Virus record (IMG/VR): IMGVR_UViG_3300036823_000301
Coordinates: 1 to 64,000 of that record
DNA: 64,000 bases
Origin: a virus
Strand: one strand, 5' to 3'
In this document: positions 31,666 through 41,500 of the stretch, in pieces
Layout of the letters: the number at the start of each line of letters is the position of its first letter
Numbering within the stretch: position 1 is the stretch's first letter
Program-made: the position numbers and the translations under genes
Notes under the pieces: model-generated
The model's input: only the letters and a program-made list of their open reading frames with translations
The model's database searches: none
Told to the model about the DNA's origin: nothing

Positions 31666-32191
31666 GATAACCAACTCCTGTCGGGATGTAATGTTCGTCC
31701 GGATACCAGGAACCGGCAAAGAGTTTTTCCTGGTCGGAAACGGAAATACGTTGGACATGATCCATATCCACAAAATGACCTGGAGTGGATTCGCCCCAGT
31801 CACCACCCCACACTAAACCATGCTTTCGCGCAAGATCCCCTAGCAATCGAAAATTACCTTGCCAAGACGGCTGTCCATAATCGTCAAAGACAATATCGCA
31901 GCCGAGGCCGTAGTGATGCACGCCGACATTTTTGAGTTGGGTTGAACCCTGGCTAAATAGATATTGTTGACGTTGTGGGCTGCGATAGGTTTCGAACACC
32001 ATCAATGAGTAACCAAGTCCTGAAGCATCAGAAATAATACTGTCCACCGCCGCACGGGTGACTGGCTCCAAATAGGTCGTGTCAGATACACGCGTAGTGT
32101 TCTGGAAATACTTAGATTTTAACAAGAAATCTGTATAGAAATTTCCATTCGCGGTGGGCGCTGCCTTCACTTGTTCAATTGTACGATACAT
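31658..32191 (-). CDS. M15-family peptidoglycan peptidase (endolysin)
   Basis: Zinc-site motifs: VHHYGLGCDIVF (His, Asp) and PGHFVDMDHVQ (His), with WGGDWGES between, as in D-Ala-D-Ala carboxypeptidase/L-Ala-D-Glu endopeptidase endolysins. I chose the ATG at 32191, preceded by AAAGG. There is no signal peptide, so release depends on a holin. Confidence 0.85.
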   Translation of the reverse strand: MYRTIEQVKAAPTANGNFYTDFLLKSKYFQNTTRVSDTTYLEPVTRAAVDSIISDASGLGYSLMVFETYRSPQRQQYLFSQGSTQLKNVGVHHYGLGCDIVFDDYGQPSWQGNFRLLGDLARKHGLVWGGDWGESTPGHFVDMDHVQRISVSDQEKLFAGSWYPDEHYIPTGVGYRG

Positions 32192-32209
32192 TATTAAACC
32201 TTTCAATAT

Positions 32210-32683
32210 TTAGATATATGCGTAGGCGGCGATGCGGTGGCCTCCCGTATCTGCGGTCCAAGTGATCGCATTTGTCGTCGGCCCGATGGTGACTGTATGA
32301 CCGGGGGGGATCTCCATAGAGGTCGATCCCCCTGTGTCTTGCGCGACACCAACAGGATCGACCCAGATACTCTCGACTGAACCAATCCCCTGCCCAATCG
32401 GGCTTAAAGGATTACAGATGACGACTGTAATACCTGGTATGACCACAGACTGCTGCAAACTCTGTGGCACTGTGGAGGCAACCAGAACCAGATTTCCGGT
32501 AACGCTAATCGGTGTAATAGTGCGGCCCATCACCGGCAATGCGTGCGTACTGTCCACCGGCCAGCCATTTGATCTGGGCACTGTCTGTGGAATGACATTA
32601 CCGGATGTATCCATCATCCAATCGGCCGCGCGCTGCACGCCGCTACCGTCTACAATGTCAACAATTGCTGGCATATCAGCCAT
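32210..32683 (-). CDS. putative minor virion protein, 157 aa
   Basis: A beta-rich protein whose C-terminal half (STSMEIPPGHTVTIGPTTNA) looks like small fibre-associated proteins. It lies downstream of the fibre genes. No exact family is recognised. Confidence 0.5.
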   Translation of the reverse strand: MADMPAIVDIVDGSGVQRAADWMMDTSGNVIPQTVPRSNGWPVDSTHALPVMGRTITPISVTGNLVLVASTVPQSLQQSVVIPGITVVICNPLSPIGQGIGSVESIWVDPVGVAQDTGGSTSMEIPPGHTVTIGPTTNAITWTADTGGHRIAAYAYI

Positions 32684-32693
32684 TTGAACCTCG

Positions 32694-33110
32694 TTAGCCC
32701 CAGATCATCGTCATCCAGGAATTTTGTGGTTTACCAAAATCGATTGACGGCACATAGGTCCAAGTTGTCGAGCTGCCAAAGCCGGCGACAGGGGGATCGA
32801 GGATGGGCCATATGGCAAATACCCGATCGATGTAAATCCAGCACTGATATTCGATTGGCAGCGTGCCGAATGGGGTCACATCGACCTTGACAAGGTAACT
32901 GCGTCCAGCTTGCCCCCCGGATAAGCTGAATTCCACCAGATCCCCAGCAACATTGAGCGCATTGATCGTGAGCTCTCCTGCCCCACTCGGTTGCACCCAA
33001 GCCTCGACTTGCTGAAGACTGACTCCCAGGAGATCTTCCGAGATGTCCAAGCCATAAGTGCGTGTGGACCCAGGCTCTTTTCCTGGCCAACGGAGACAGC
33101 GGGAGCTCAT
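32694..33110 (-). CDS. putative virion/fibre-associated protein, 138 aa
   Basis: It contains a beta domain (EFSLSGGQAGRSYLVKVDVT) of the kind found in phage fibre-tail adaptor or decoration proteins. The function is inferred from position between fibre genes. Confidence 0.5.
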   Translation of the reverse strand: MSSRCLRWPGKEPGSTRTYGLDISEDLLGVSLQQVEAWVQPSGAGELTINALNVAGDLVEFSLSGGQAGRSYLVKVDVTPFGTLPIEYQCWIYIDRVFAIWPILDPPVAGFGSSTTWTYVPSIDFGKPQNSWMTMIWG

Positions 33111-33113
33111 AGG

Positions 33114-33674
33114 TTACTCCACCACAACAGCCGCTACCGGAGTCGGTAGGGTGGTTGCTCCGAATGGGTTGCCGTCAGCGATTAGATAAAGAGTGGAAAC
33201 ATGGCTGGCGATCGCACTGGCCACTTGTAGATATTGAGAAATCGTAAACAAATGCCACGAACCGGCAGAATCCAGCATCGGATAGGTCAACGTTCCACCT
33301 GGAAACATCCCTGTCGCCGCGACCGCTGTGACGACTGCATTGAGCCGACTTTGAGTCTGTGGATCGATTGGAAACAGAGTGGGGTCGAGATTGATGGCAC
33401 CGCTGATGCTAATCGTCAGACCAGCACTGGACGCGATCACCGCAGCCTGAGAAATGCTCAAGACAGGGGGAGTCGGGGTGTACGGGACCAGATTGCCGTC
33501 CTGATCGACGCCCCAATTTTGCAAATTTTGACGACCAGACCATTGAGTCGGAGTCAACTGCACAAGAGATGCCCAGTTCGGTAAATTTCCATAAGCAAAA
33601 GCGTCTGTATCATACCAACCAACGACGGGCGAGATCGGCGTGATGCGTGTGTCAATTTCTGCGTATTGTGGCAT
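33114..33674 (-). CDS. tail fibre assembly-like protein (DUF4376-like), 186 aa
   Basis: The segment DPQTQSRLNAVVTAVAATGM, then HLFTISQYLQVASAIASHV resembles the DUF4376-type domain that often closes tail fibre assembly proteins. I chose the ATG at 33674, two bases after the fibre stop. Confidence 0.6.
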   Translation of the reverse strand: MPQYAEIDTRITPISPVVGWYDTDAFAYGNLPNWASLVQLTPTQWSGRQNLQNWGVDQDGNLVPYTPTPPVLSISQAAVIASSAGLTISISGAINLDPTLFPIDPQTQSRLNAVVTAVAATGMFPGGTLTYPMLDSAGSWHLFTISQYLQVASAIASHVSTLYLIADGNPFGATTLPTPVAAVVVE

Positions 33675-33675
33675 A

Positions 33676-35337
33676 TCAGCTTCCAATGGCCAAGATGACA
33701 ACACCCATGGTGGCAGCTACTTGATAGGCTGTGGTTACCTGCACTTGAGAAGTAGAAAATGGCTCAACACAAATGCTACCGGGGTTGTTCGCTTGCGGTG
33801 GACTGTTTCCCAGAAAACTCACGATTGCACCCAGATTGTTATTAGGAAACGCAACCGGAAGATTGATTAGTGTTGAAACTAATCCACCACCAGCCGGCAC
33901 TGATGCCGATACCCATTGATGGATCAGGCCGGATGGTTGACGTTCCCAGCCAAAATTAATCGCAGAAAATGTTGTGGTCCAATCGCTTATAATCGGGCAT
34001 TGATTAATATCACCCTTATTCAAGGCGCCTACGGCAGATCGGACTTTGCCGCCAGATGTGATATCGCTGCTGGCAGTTACGACACCCGTAATCGCGGCAC
34101 CATTCAAGATAGTGACACCGCCGGCAATGCCAACATTACCGCCTAATGTGGTTCCAGCGCCCGTGAGATCGATGTTGACAGCGCCTGTTGTCAAAGACCA
34201 TAGGAATGGCCGGAAACTGTTTGGAACCCCAGTCGAATTGCCATTGGCAGTTTGTAGTAAATAACCGAATTGTCCGTCGTTACGAAAACCTATACCATAG
34301 CCAGCATCAATAGCGCGAAAATTGAAACCACCGGAATCAAATCCGTTTGATGTCATACCAGTTGTTGAACTGACGGAGGCCAGCGTGGTTATGTTGCCAG
34401 ATGCGGCGATTCCCCCCTGTACAACGATATTCCCCCCAAAATTGACACCAGCGCCGGTATCATCGATACGCACCGCACCGGTTGTGAAAATCCAGTAGAA
34501 CGGCCGGAGCGTGGTATATTGGCCAAATTGATTGCCGGAGGCGGTCTGGAGTAAGTAGCCACCGACCCCATCATTACGAAAACCAGCGCCAAAATTGCCA
34601 GCGATCGCCCGCAAATTGAGACCACCAGCATCGACCCCTGTGGTCAGGTAGCCGGTCCCCGCGCTCACTCCTGCCGTTGCGACCAGAGAGTTTGCTGTCG
34701 CACTGGTGGCTACTGTAATCGAGGATTGGAATGCCGCAGATGTGGCGAATATTTGTGATTGAGTCCACGTGTTCGCTTTTAGATTCAGCGGCCCAGTGAC
34801 AGTAGACATTAGCTCATAACTGATGCCATCAAATAATATGATCGCAAGTGAATTTGCAATTAATTGATTGTTTGACAAAATTGAACCATCAGGATTGATG
34901 ATTCGAATAGCGCCGAGCGCATTCACATTTAACGTCGCCGTGCCAGTGTTGCTGTTAGCAATTTTGACAATAATTGGCGTGCCGCTTAAACCAGACAGGA
35001 GCCCGGTGTATTGAGGTAGATTGATAACAAGATTATTCACATTTCCAGTATCTTGAGCGAAAAACCGACTCTGTGTATGAAACAGCGCTAAAAAGTTCTG
35101 CTCGATTGTTTGAATCGTGCCGTCGTCAATAACGTCAACATCAAGCACATCTGAGATCGCTTGTGCAATCGCAGCAGTTATGATCGAGCTTTGACGCCAA
35201 ACCTTATTCAACTGATCGGCAAAAGCCGTGCCCTGGCTGAACCCTACAGGCAGCCAGTTAGAGGCGAGAAAGTCGCTTTGACTGACAACGTTAGCGTCGG
35301 CAGAGCCGGCGAAAGGAGCGAAGTCCTGCTGTGGCAT
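33676..35337 (-). CDS. tail fibre protein, 553 aa
   Basis: The N-terminal module (FNKVWRQ-like LNKVWRQSSIITAAIAQAI) is shared with the gene at 35347 and probably attaches the fibre. Two similar repeats follow (GFRNDGVGGYLLQTASGN and GFRNDGQFGYLLQTANGN). The C-terminal tip (WERQPSGLIHQWVSASVPAG) resembles the gp53-like receptor-binding C-terminus of tail fibres. Confidence 0.75.
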   Translation of the reverse strand: MPQQDFAPFAGSADANVVSQSDFLASNWLPVGFSQGTAFADQLNKVWRQSSIITAAIAQAISDVLDVDVIDDGTIQTIEQNFLALFHTQSRFFAQDTGNVNNLVINLPQYTGLLSGLSGTPIIVKIANSNTGTATLNVNALGAIRIINPDGSILSNNQLIANSLAIILFDGISYELMSTVTGPLNLKANTWTQSQIFATSAAFQSSITVATSATANSLVATAGVSAGTGYLTTGVDAGGLNLRAIAGNFGAGFRNDGVGGYLLQTASGNQFGQYTTLRPFYWIFTTGAVRIDDTGAGVNFGGNIVVQGGIAASGNITTLASVSSTTGMTSNGFDSGGFNFRAIDAGYGIGFRNDGQFGYLLQTANGNSTGVPNSFRPFLWSLTTGAVNIDLTGAGTTLGGNVGIAGGVTILNGAAITGVVTASSDITSGGKVRSAVGALNKGDINQCPIISDWTTTFSAINFGWERQPSGLIHQWVSASVPAGGGLVSTLINLPVAFPNNNLGAIVSFLGNSPPQANNPGSICVEPFSTSQVQVTTAYQVAATMGVVILAIGS

Positions 35338-35346
35338 TATTAATCC

Positions 35347-35883
35347 TTACGGTGACACTTTTTGAAATTGTGTGCCGTCATAAATTAATTGTATTATGCC
35401 CCCGGCAGCGATTGCTGAATTACCAAGCGCACTTAATGTGTTGGTCGTTACGGCGGCCCCACCTAAGCTATTGACATTAATGGTAGTTGCGCCCGTATTA
35501 GTCGCCGCTACTTTAACACGAAGCGGCATCCCAATCATCTGTGACAAACTAGAAGGTGGTGGACTCAGAGTTACGACGATGGTGTTGGTCGTTCCAGCGT
35601 CCACAACGTATAGGTTAGGTTCCCGTAGAGCGGCAACAAAGTTATGCTCGATCGTCGTAATCGAGCCGTCGTCAATGACGTCTACTTGGCTAATATCCAC
35701 AATAGTCTGTGCAATCATCGAAGCGATGATGCTCGCCTGTCGCCAGACTTTGTTGAATTGTGCCGAGCTGGAAATACCTGACGAGAAACCAGAGTTAATA
35801 AATGTCGCTGTTGCATACTCAAGTTGTGAAATGACGTTGGCACCTGACTCCGTCGCAAAGGTTTTGAAATCATTTTCTGACAT
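35347..35883 (-). CDS. short paralogue of the tail fibre N-terminus, 178 aa
   Basis: It aligns by eye with the first 180 residues of the 33676-35337 fibre (VISQLEYAT, FNKVWRQASIIASMIAQTI, DVIDDGSITTIEHNF), then stops. It is either an adaptor or collar for the longer fibre, or a remnant of a duplicated fibre gene whose distal part was lost. Confidence 0.65.
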   Translation of the reverse strand: MSENDFKTFATESGANVISQLEYATATFINSGFSSGISSSAQFNKVWRQASIIASMIAQTIVDISQVDVIDDGSITTIEHNFVAALREPNLYVVDAGTTNTIVVTLSPPPSSLSQMIGMPLRVKVAATNTGATTINVNSLGGAAVTTNTLSALGNSAIAAGGIIQLIYDGTQFQKVSP

Positions 35884-36056
35884 TATTCATCATCCTCGCT
35901 TATAAGACCGCGTTTAATGAAAACGCCACGCAGACACGAATAAATTTTCCACCATGTCCGCCAACGCTGCATATGTTCGACCTGTCGAATGAGATCCGCA
36001 TGACCCTTTATAGCTGACAAGACCTTGTTCTTGAAGTGATCTTCGGCGTCCGTCAC
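35883..36056 (-). CDS. hypothetical protein, 57 aa
   Basis: The GTG at 36056 overlaps the stop of the 828-aa gene. The protein is basic and helical (MQRWRTWWKIYSCLRGVF). No family is recognised. Confidence 0.45.
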   Translation of the reverse strand: MTDAEDHFKNKVLSAIKGHADLIRQVEHMQRWRTWWKIYSCLRGVFIKRGLISEDDE

Positions 36057-38539
36057 ATCGACAGAATCGCACAAGAGAGCGCAGGAACGGTAACAGAAGC
36101 CGTCAGGCCGCCTGTAACGGCTACGGAAGTGACTGTGCCAGGAGTGTTTTGGACAGGGGAGCCAGTGGGGGTTGCCGTTGCGCTTCCCAGACTAGAGCTC
36201 GTGGGATAAGACCAATATGCGGCGGTGCCATTACCGGTTGAATTCACAGGCCAATGTGAGAGTGCGATCTGACCTGTGACCGCCGACCCCCCTGGATTAA
36301 CGATTGCAACTCCAAATTTCGTGCCTGATTTAACACCCCACGCGATCAAACTTCCCCCTGTCCCAGTCGAAGAAGAACCAACCATCGTACCGGGTGTTGG
36401 AATTGAAGAAATCAAACGTTGTATGGTGTAGTATTGAGGATACACATTGAAACTGCTATCGATTAGCTGATATGCGGCACCCGCATCATCCATAATATCC
36501 CAAAGACCCATCCACGCTGGATTCCTTGTTGCGGTAGAAGCGAAACCCATCGTTGCCGATACCAAAAGTGCCGCACCGGCTGATGTTCCAGCACGGAGAT
36601 CGGAGAATGACGCCCCGCATTCGTTGTTATATTCACCAAGAAATACGGGAGCAGTTGCTAAATAGGTGCCGTTAAGATTACCTTGTGCTGTTGGCACTAA
36701 AGTTTGATAAGTCGGAGTCTGTATGTTGCCGGTTGTACTCTTATTGCCTGCACACATTTGCGCATTTGTCGGTGTAGCTTCTTGACCTTGACAGTAAAAA
36801 TATTGATGAAAATTCAAATAAGCTAAGCTAGTAATAGTGTTCGCATTGATAAAACCGGTGTCGAATCCGCTTGGATTATAACCCGCGCTAACCGGTCCGC
36901 CAACTTTAAAACTTGCGTTGGTTTGACGGTATCCAGCACTCCCAGCGGCAAATTGTGCAGTGTAGTTTCCAGGTAAATTCGGTTCGTTGTTAACTTCCCA
37001 GTAGTTGCATGGGATCGTGCCGTTGGCTACCCAGAAATCTGATACTGCTTTGAATTGAGCTTGCGTCGTATAATTGCTGCCTATGATAAGTGTACAGGTG
37101 CTCGGGAACATCGCGCTAGCTTGTGTCGCGAAGGCCGACAAATTGCTGGCGGCAGGTTGACTATCTGACCATCCACTGTGCAGCCGGAACAGGGGGAGAT
37201 TGAGTGCTCGCACTAAGTTTCGAAACGTCGCGTTGCTAAGATAGGCCCAGTTATTGTTCGCTAGGCCGATGCCAGATACCCCGAAAATCTGTGGCTGAAT
37301 CGTGATGTTCGACCCACCAGCCGGATTAGTTAGATTCGTGAAATCGACATTGACGAAATTGCCGGTCACAGAGGGGCCGACAGACGGTCCGGAGGACCCG
37401 ACGATGCTGAAAGTCGTCGGCCCCAGTGGGCTACCAACAGCTCCGGCGAGCGTTGCTGTGACTCCCAGACTGTAAGTTCGTGCCGCTGTCGTCTGCGAGG
37501 TGACAATTGTCGCTTGATCAGAGTTGACGGCAAAGAACGCCGCATCCGTCCCCGATAGAGTCAGGGCTCCCCCTGTCCCAGGAAATTTGTTGGCTGGTGT
37601 CGTACCAATGGTAACCGTCCCCACGGTGATCGGGGACGTCCCTACCGAGAATGTCAGGGGGGACAGTGCTGCTGAGTTGAGGCTGACCTGATTCGGATTT
37701 GTGATCTGAAAAACGTTTGAGGTTGCCGTTACTGTGGTCGCGTTGGCGTCCCTTACTGCGACCACAGCATTCGAGATGACGGTTGCCTCTGATGGGTGGA
37801 TGAATGAGAATGAGGTCGTGTTGACATTAGATCCGGCCGGCAAAGCGAGCCATGTGCCGCTTCCGTTGTCCATGTATTGCAGCGTCGGTGCCGTTGCATA
37901 GTTGAAAATCGATCCTGTGATCGTCCACGCGACACTGATAACTTGGCTCACAACAGATCCGACAGATAAGGCTGGACCGACAACAACCGGACTTACGGAA
38001 ACAGACCAGCCAGTCCCATTCCAACTCCACCATCCCGGTGTGCCACTGGCGTTGCCAAGCACGCTCTCATAATATACGCGATGATTATGATAATAGAGTT
38101 GTATGACTTGTGCCGTGGTAGCGTCAGCCGTGCCATTGCGAAGCACTTGGCCCGCAAGACTGATTGTCCAAATGTCTAGCGTTGCCCCTGCCGTAGCTGC
38201 TGTGCCCGCAGTTTGGCTCGCAAAGACGATAGGGCCTACCGAATTGACTGAAAATCCTTCAACCGTTTCGGTAATTGGGCACTGAATTGCTGTCCACACC
38301 GAGCCATTCCATGTCCACCATCCAGGAGATCCGAAGCTGCTGCCGTTTGCGGCTGAGTGGTAAATGGTGTGGTTGTGATACCACAGGCATAAACAGGCCG
38401 ATGTTGTGGAATCCGCTGAACCATTGTGACTGACCAATCCGCCGCTGGTGAGTTCCCAGATGTCCAGCGACCCCCCTGCTACCGGCACTGCGCCGGCAGT
38501 TGGGCTCGCATAAATAACTTGCGAAAGTGATTCAGACAT
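36053..38539 (-). CDS. clan GH-A glycosidase with Trp-rich modules, 828 aa
   Basis: Two N-terminal modules (for example LYYHNHRVYYES with GWWSWNGTGWS) and Ig-like linkers lead into a (beta/alpha)8 hydrolase from about residue 390. The acid/base Glu is likely in CNYWEVNNEPNLPG and the nucleophile Glu in APVFLGEYNNECG, the spacing seen in GH39/GH79-like enzymes. It lies among tail fibre genes, so it is probably a virion enzyme that degrades exopolysaccharide or capsule. It is paralogous to the larger protein upstream. Confidence 0.75.
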   Translation of the reverse strand: MSESLSQVIYASPTAGAVPVAGGSLDIWELTSGGLVSHNGSADSTTSACLCLWYHNHTIYHSAANGSSFGSPGWWTWNGSVWTAIQCPITETVEGFSVNSVGPIVFASQTAGTAATAGATLDIWTISLAGQVLRNGTADATTAQVIQLYYHNHRVYYESVLGNASGTPGWWSWNGTGWSVSVSPVVVGPALSVGSVVSQVISVAWTITGSIFNYATAPTLQYMDNGSGTWLALPAGSNVNTTSFSFIHPSEATVISNAVVAVRDANATTVTATSNVFQITNPNQVSLNSAALSPLTFSVGTSPITVGTVTIGTTPANKFPGTGGALTLSGTDAAFFAVNSDQATIVTSQTTAARTYSLGVTATLAGAVGSPLGPTTFSIVGSSGPSVGPSVTGNFVNVDFTNLTNPAGGSNITIQPQIFGVSGIGLANNNWAYLSNATFRNLVRALNLPLFRLHSGWSDSQPAASNLSAFATQASAMFPSTCTLIIGSNYTTQAQFKAVSDFWVANGTIPCNYWEVNNEPNLPGNYTAQFAAGSAGYRQTNASFKVGGPVSAGYNPSGFDTGFINANTITSLAYLNFHQYFYCQGQEATPTNAQMCAGNKSTTGNIQTPTYQTLVPTAQGNLNGTYLATAPVFLGEYNNECGASFSDLRAGTSAGAALLVSATMGFASTATRNPAWMGLWDIMDDAGAAYQLIDSSFNVYPQYYTIQRLISSIPTPGTMVGSSSTGTGGSLIAWGVKSGTKFGVAIVNPGGSAVTGQIALSHWPVNSTGNGTAAYWSYPTSSSLGSATATPTGSPVQNTPGTVTSVAVTGGLTASVTVPALSCAILSM

Positions 38540-41500
38540 TAAACACCAGTATCGTTGGATGATAGCACGACAACGGATCGTGCTGGAATATTTAAAGAAC
38601 CATCTGTAAGGTTAGCTATCGGATGCGATGCATAAAGGGGTGGATTGCTGTTCGCTGGTGACATCTCCCAATAGTTGAAAGTTGACCCAGTTAGCCCTTG
38701 CACGGTAAAAGAAGATGCAACGGCGGACGTATCATAGTTTGTGATCCAAACAGACCAATTAGTTGAGGTTCCATAAGGCACAGATGCAAACACTAGAAAA
38801 TTTGCTGGTAAACCACTCCCGAGAGTGACTGTGTGTTGAGTTCCAGGCATTGTACGTCCGAGCTTACCAAGCACATACCCCTGTGGATAGATCGTATTAC
38901 CATCGTTAGACACAATTTTGAAATTGTTATTCTGGTCTTGTTCCCAAATGGCGCTTCCCCATGCACGTGATCCAGCACTTTTCAGTGCCAAACCAGTATA
39001 CAAAGATACAAAAAGAGCACCATCGCTTGTAGCGAGCATGGGTTCAGTGCCATTGTAATCAATATTATATTCACTCATAAATAATTGAGAAGAAGGGAAA
39101 AATTGAGCAATCACCTGTAGATCAGAATTCTGTCGGGTCACCGTTTTAGCTAGCATGCTAGCAGCATCGTTTACGGTATAGCCCCCTGTTAAATAGCAGT
39201 GCCAATCGATAAAATCAGGTTTGTTGCTGTTACTTGCCAAAGCAGACAAAAATCCATTGCTGCTAGCATCTCCAGCATCAGCATACACTGGACCACCGAC
39301 CCAATAGTTCGGATTAATTTTTTTCAACGCTGTGTAGCAGGTATTGAAGTTGCTTATCCAAGCTGATGCGGTAATTCCCGGCTCATTATAAATTTGCCAG
39401 ATGAAGCACTCTACACCTTTACTTTTGAAAAGGTTTGCAATCGCTGTGCAATCAGATGCTGTTGCAGCATAATTAGTTTCTGATCCACCAAGTGTAAATG
39501 CATTGAGCATGTGGCCCGGTGTCGTGTCTGTAGGACCAGTCCCCTGCACCCAATACGCAGATGATCCAGTGAAATAATTCACCGTGCCAGATGTGTCTGT
39601 TCCATTGGCTGCGGCCGTCCAGCTCGGTGTACTGCCGGTTGCGTTATTTCGGAAAAGACGAAACCCAAGCTGGCGATATTTCGCTTGGAAATTAGAATTC
39701 AAAAACGGTAAAAAATCATTCGAGGAACCGGCAAAGTCGCCGCCTTCAGTTCCCACACCCCATAGATACGGACTGATTGTGCTCACAGTCGATGTTTGAA
39801 CAGCAATTCCTTTCGCAACGGCTGTTCCACCGACAATGGTTGCACCAGCGCTTGCGGTGACAGATTTCGCAGATGTCAGGGGGGAACCGCTTGCCCCTGT
39901 CATTTTGCCAATAATATTGAAACTATACGTGCCCGCTCCAATTGTGGCATTAGCCAACGTCAGGTTCGTGCCAGAGACACCAAACAGGTTCGCATTTGTG
40001 CCTGAAAGCGTGAGTCCGCCGGACAGATCCGGGACGAACGTTCCCCCTGTCGTAGCCACAGTAATAGGACTGACGACGGTTCCAACAGCAGAGTTCGCGG
40101 CAAAAGTTGTGGTAGGTAACGTGATGCTAGTCAACGTTACTGAGGCTGGATTCTCGATCACTAAAGTTACGGAACCTGTCGCGGTCGCTGTGTTCGCTGA
40201 ATCCTGAATATGTATAACAAAACTAGATGAGGCCGCGGCAACAAGTGGATGTGTAAATGAAAAAGTAGTTGCGGTAACTATGGGAGACGGAATATTAGTA
40301 AATGATCCGCTGTTATCAGCATATTGTAGTGTCGTAGGTGCCACGGTGTAGTTTGTCAGTGTCCCGGACACTACAAACGTTTGATTGATGATCTGCGTGT
40401 TAACGGTCGATACCGACAACGAAGGTCCTGGAGGCCGTGGATCGACGGTGCCAAAATCGTCCCAGTTCGTACCATCCCATGTCCACCAATTACCCGGCGT
40501 GGGAAAATCACTATCGACTACCTGCTGGTACATGACGTTGTTGTACCACAGCAACAGCGTCACGCTGGATGACGTGCCGGCAGCAGCACCATTCAAAAGA
40601 ATAACACCCCCAACGACGGTCCAGATCCCACCACTGTTGTCTATGATTTGCGAGGCTGATGGAATTGTGGTTCCGCTCGCGGATGCCCCTGCCGCTTGAG
40701 CGATCATCGAGCTGAATGTGTGGGTCAGGGGGGACCCTACTGCACCGGCTTGGGTCGCTGTGACAGTGTCTGAGTAGGTTCCAGGTAACAAGGCTGATGC
40801 TGTCGTCAATGTCGTACCGCTCAGCGTAAACTGTGCTGTGTTGGTATGATTTAATGTGCCAGTGAACGATCCGGTTGGGCTCGTTGTGACAGAAATTGTG
40901 CCAACAGTCGCACCAGATTGATTCGCGTTGAAAGACGTCGCAGACAAATTAATTACGCTTAATGTAATCGTAGCCTGTGCGGTCAACGTGTTGAGCGTCG
41001 AAGACAGCGGGGAATTCGTGGCCCCTTGGAGGGTCGCTGTGATGGTGTCGGTGTAGGTTCCGACGGCCAACGCAACCGCCGTCGTCAATGTTGTGCCAGT
41101 TAGCGTAAATTGGGCGCTGTTGGTGTGTGACAAGATGCCAGTAAAGGCTCCCACAGGAGTTGTGTTGACAGTGAGGCTACCGATCGAAGCACCGGCGACG
41201 TTCGCGGTAAAATTCGTATTGGACAGTGTGATGGAATTTAAGGTGACAGTCGGAGCTGGCCCTTGTGTGATTCCGGTCTGTGATAGTGCATAAACACAAA
41301 ACGTTCCGTCTGTTGTCTCATTTAGCGGCGGCGCGGTTGAAACCCAAGTTGTACCATTCCAGAAGCTCCACCCTGGTGTCCCCCCTGTCCCTCCGGAACC
41401 AGGGAGATTTCCGGGAGCAGTGGCAGCATTGAAATTGGCACCATCCCACGAAAACCAATTTCCGCTTGAGGAATCTTGCGCGTAAACAACACCGTTGTAG

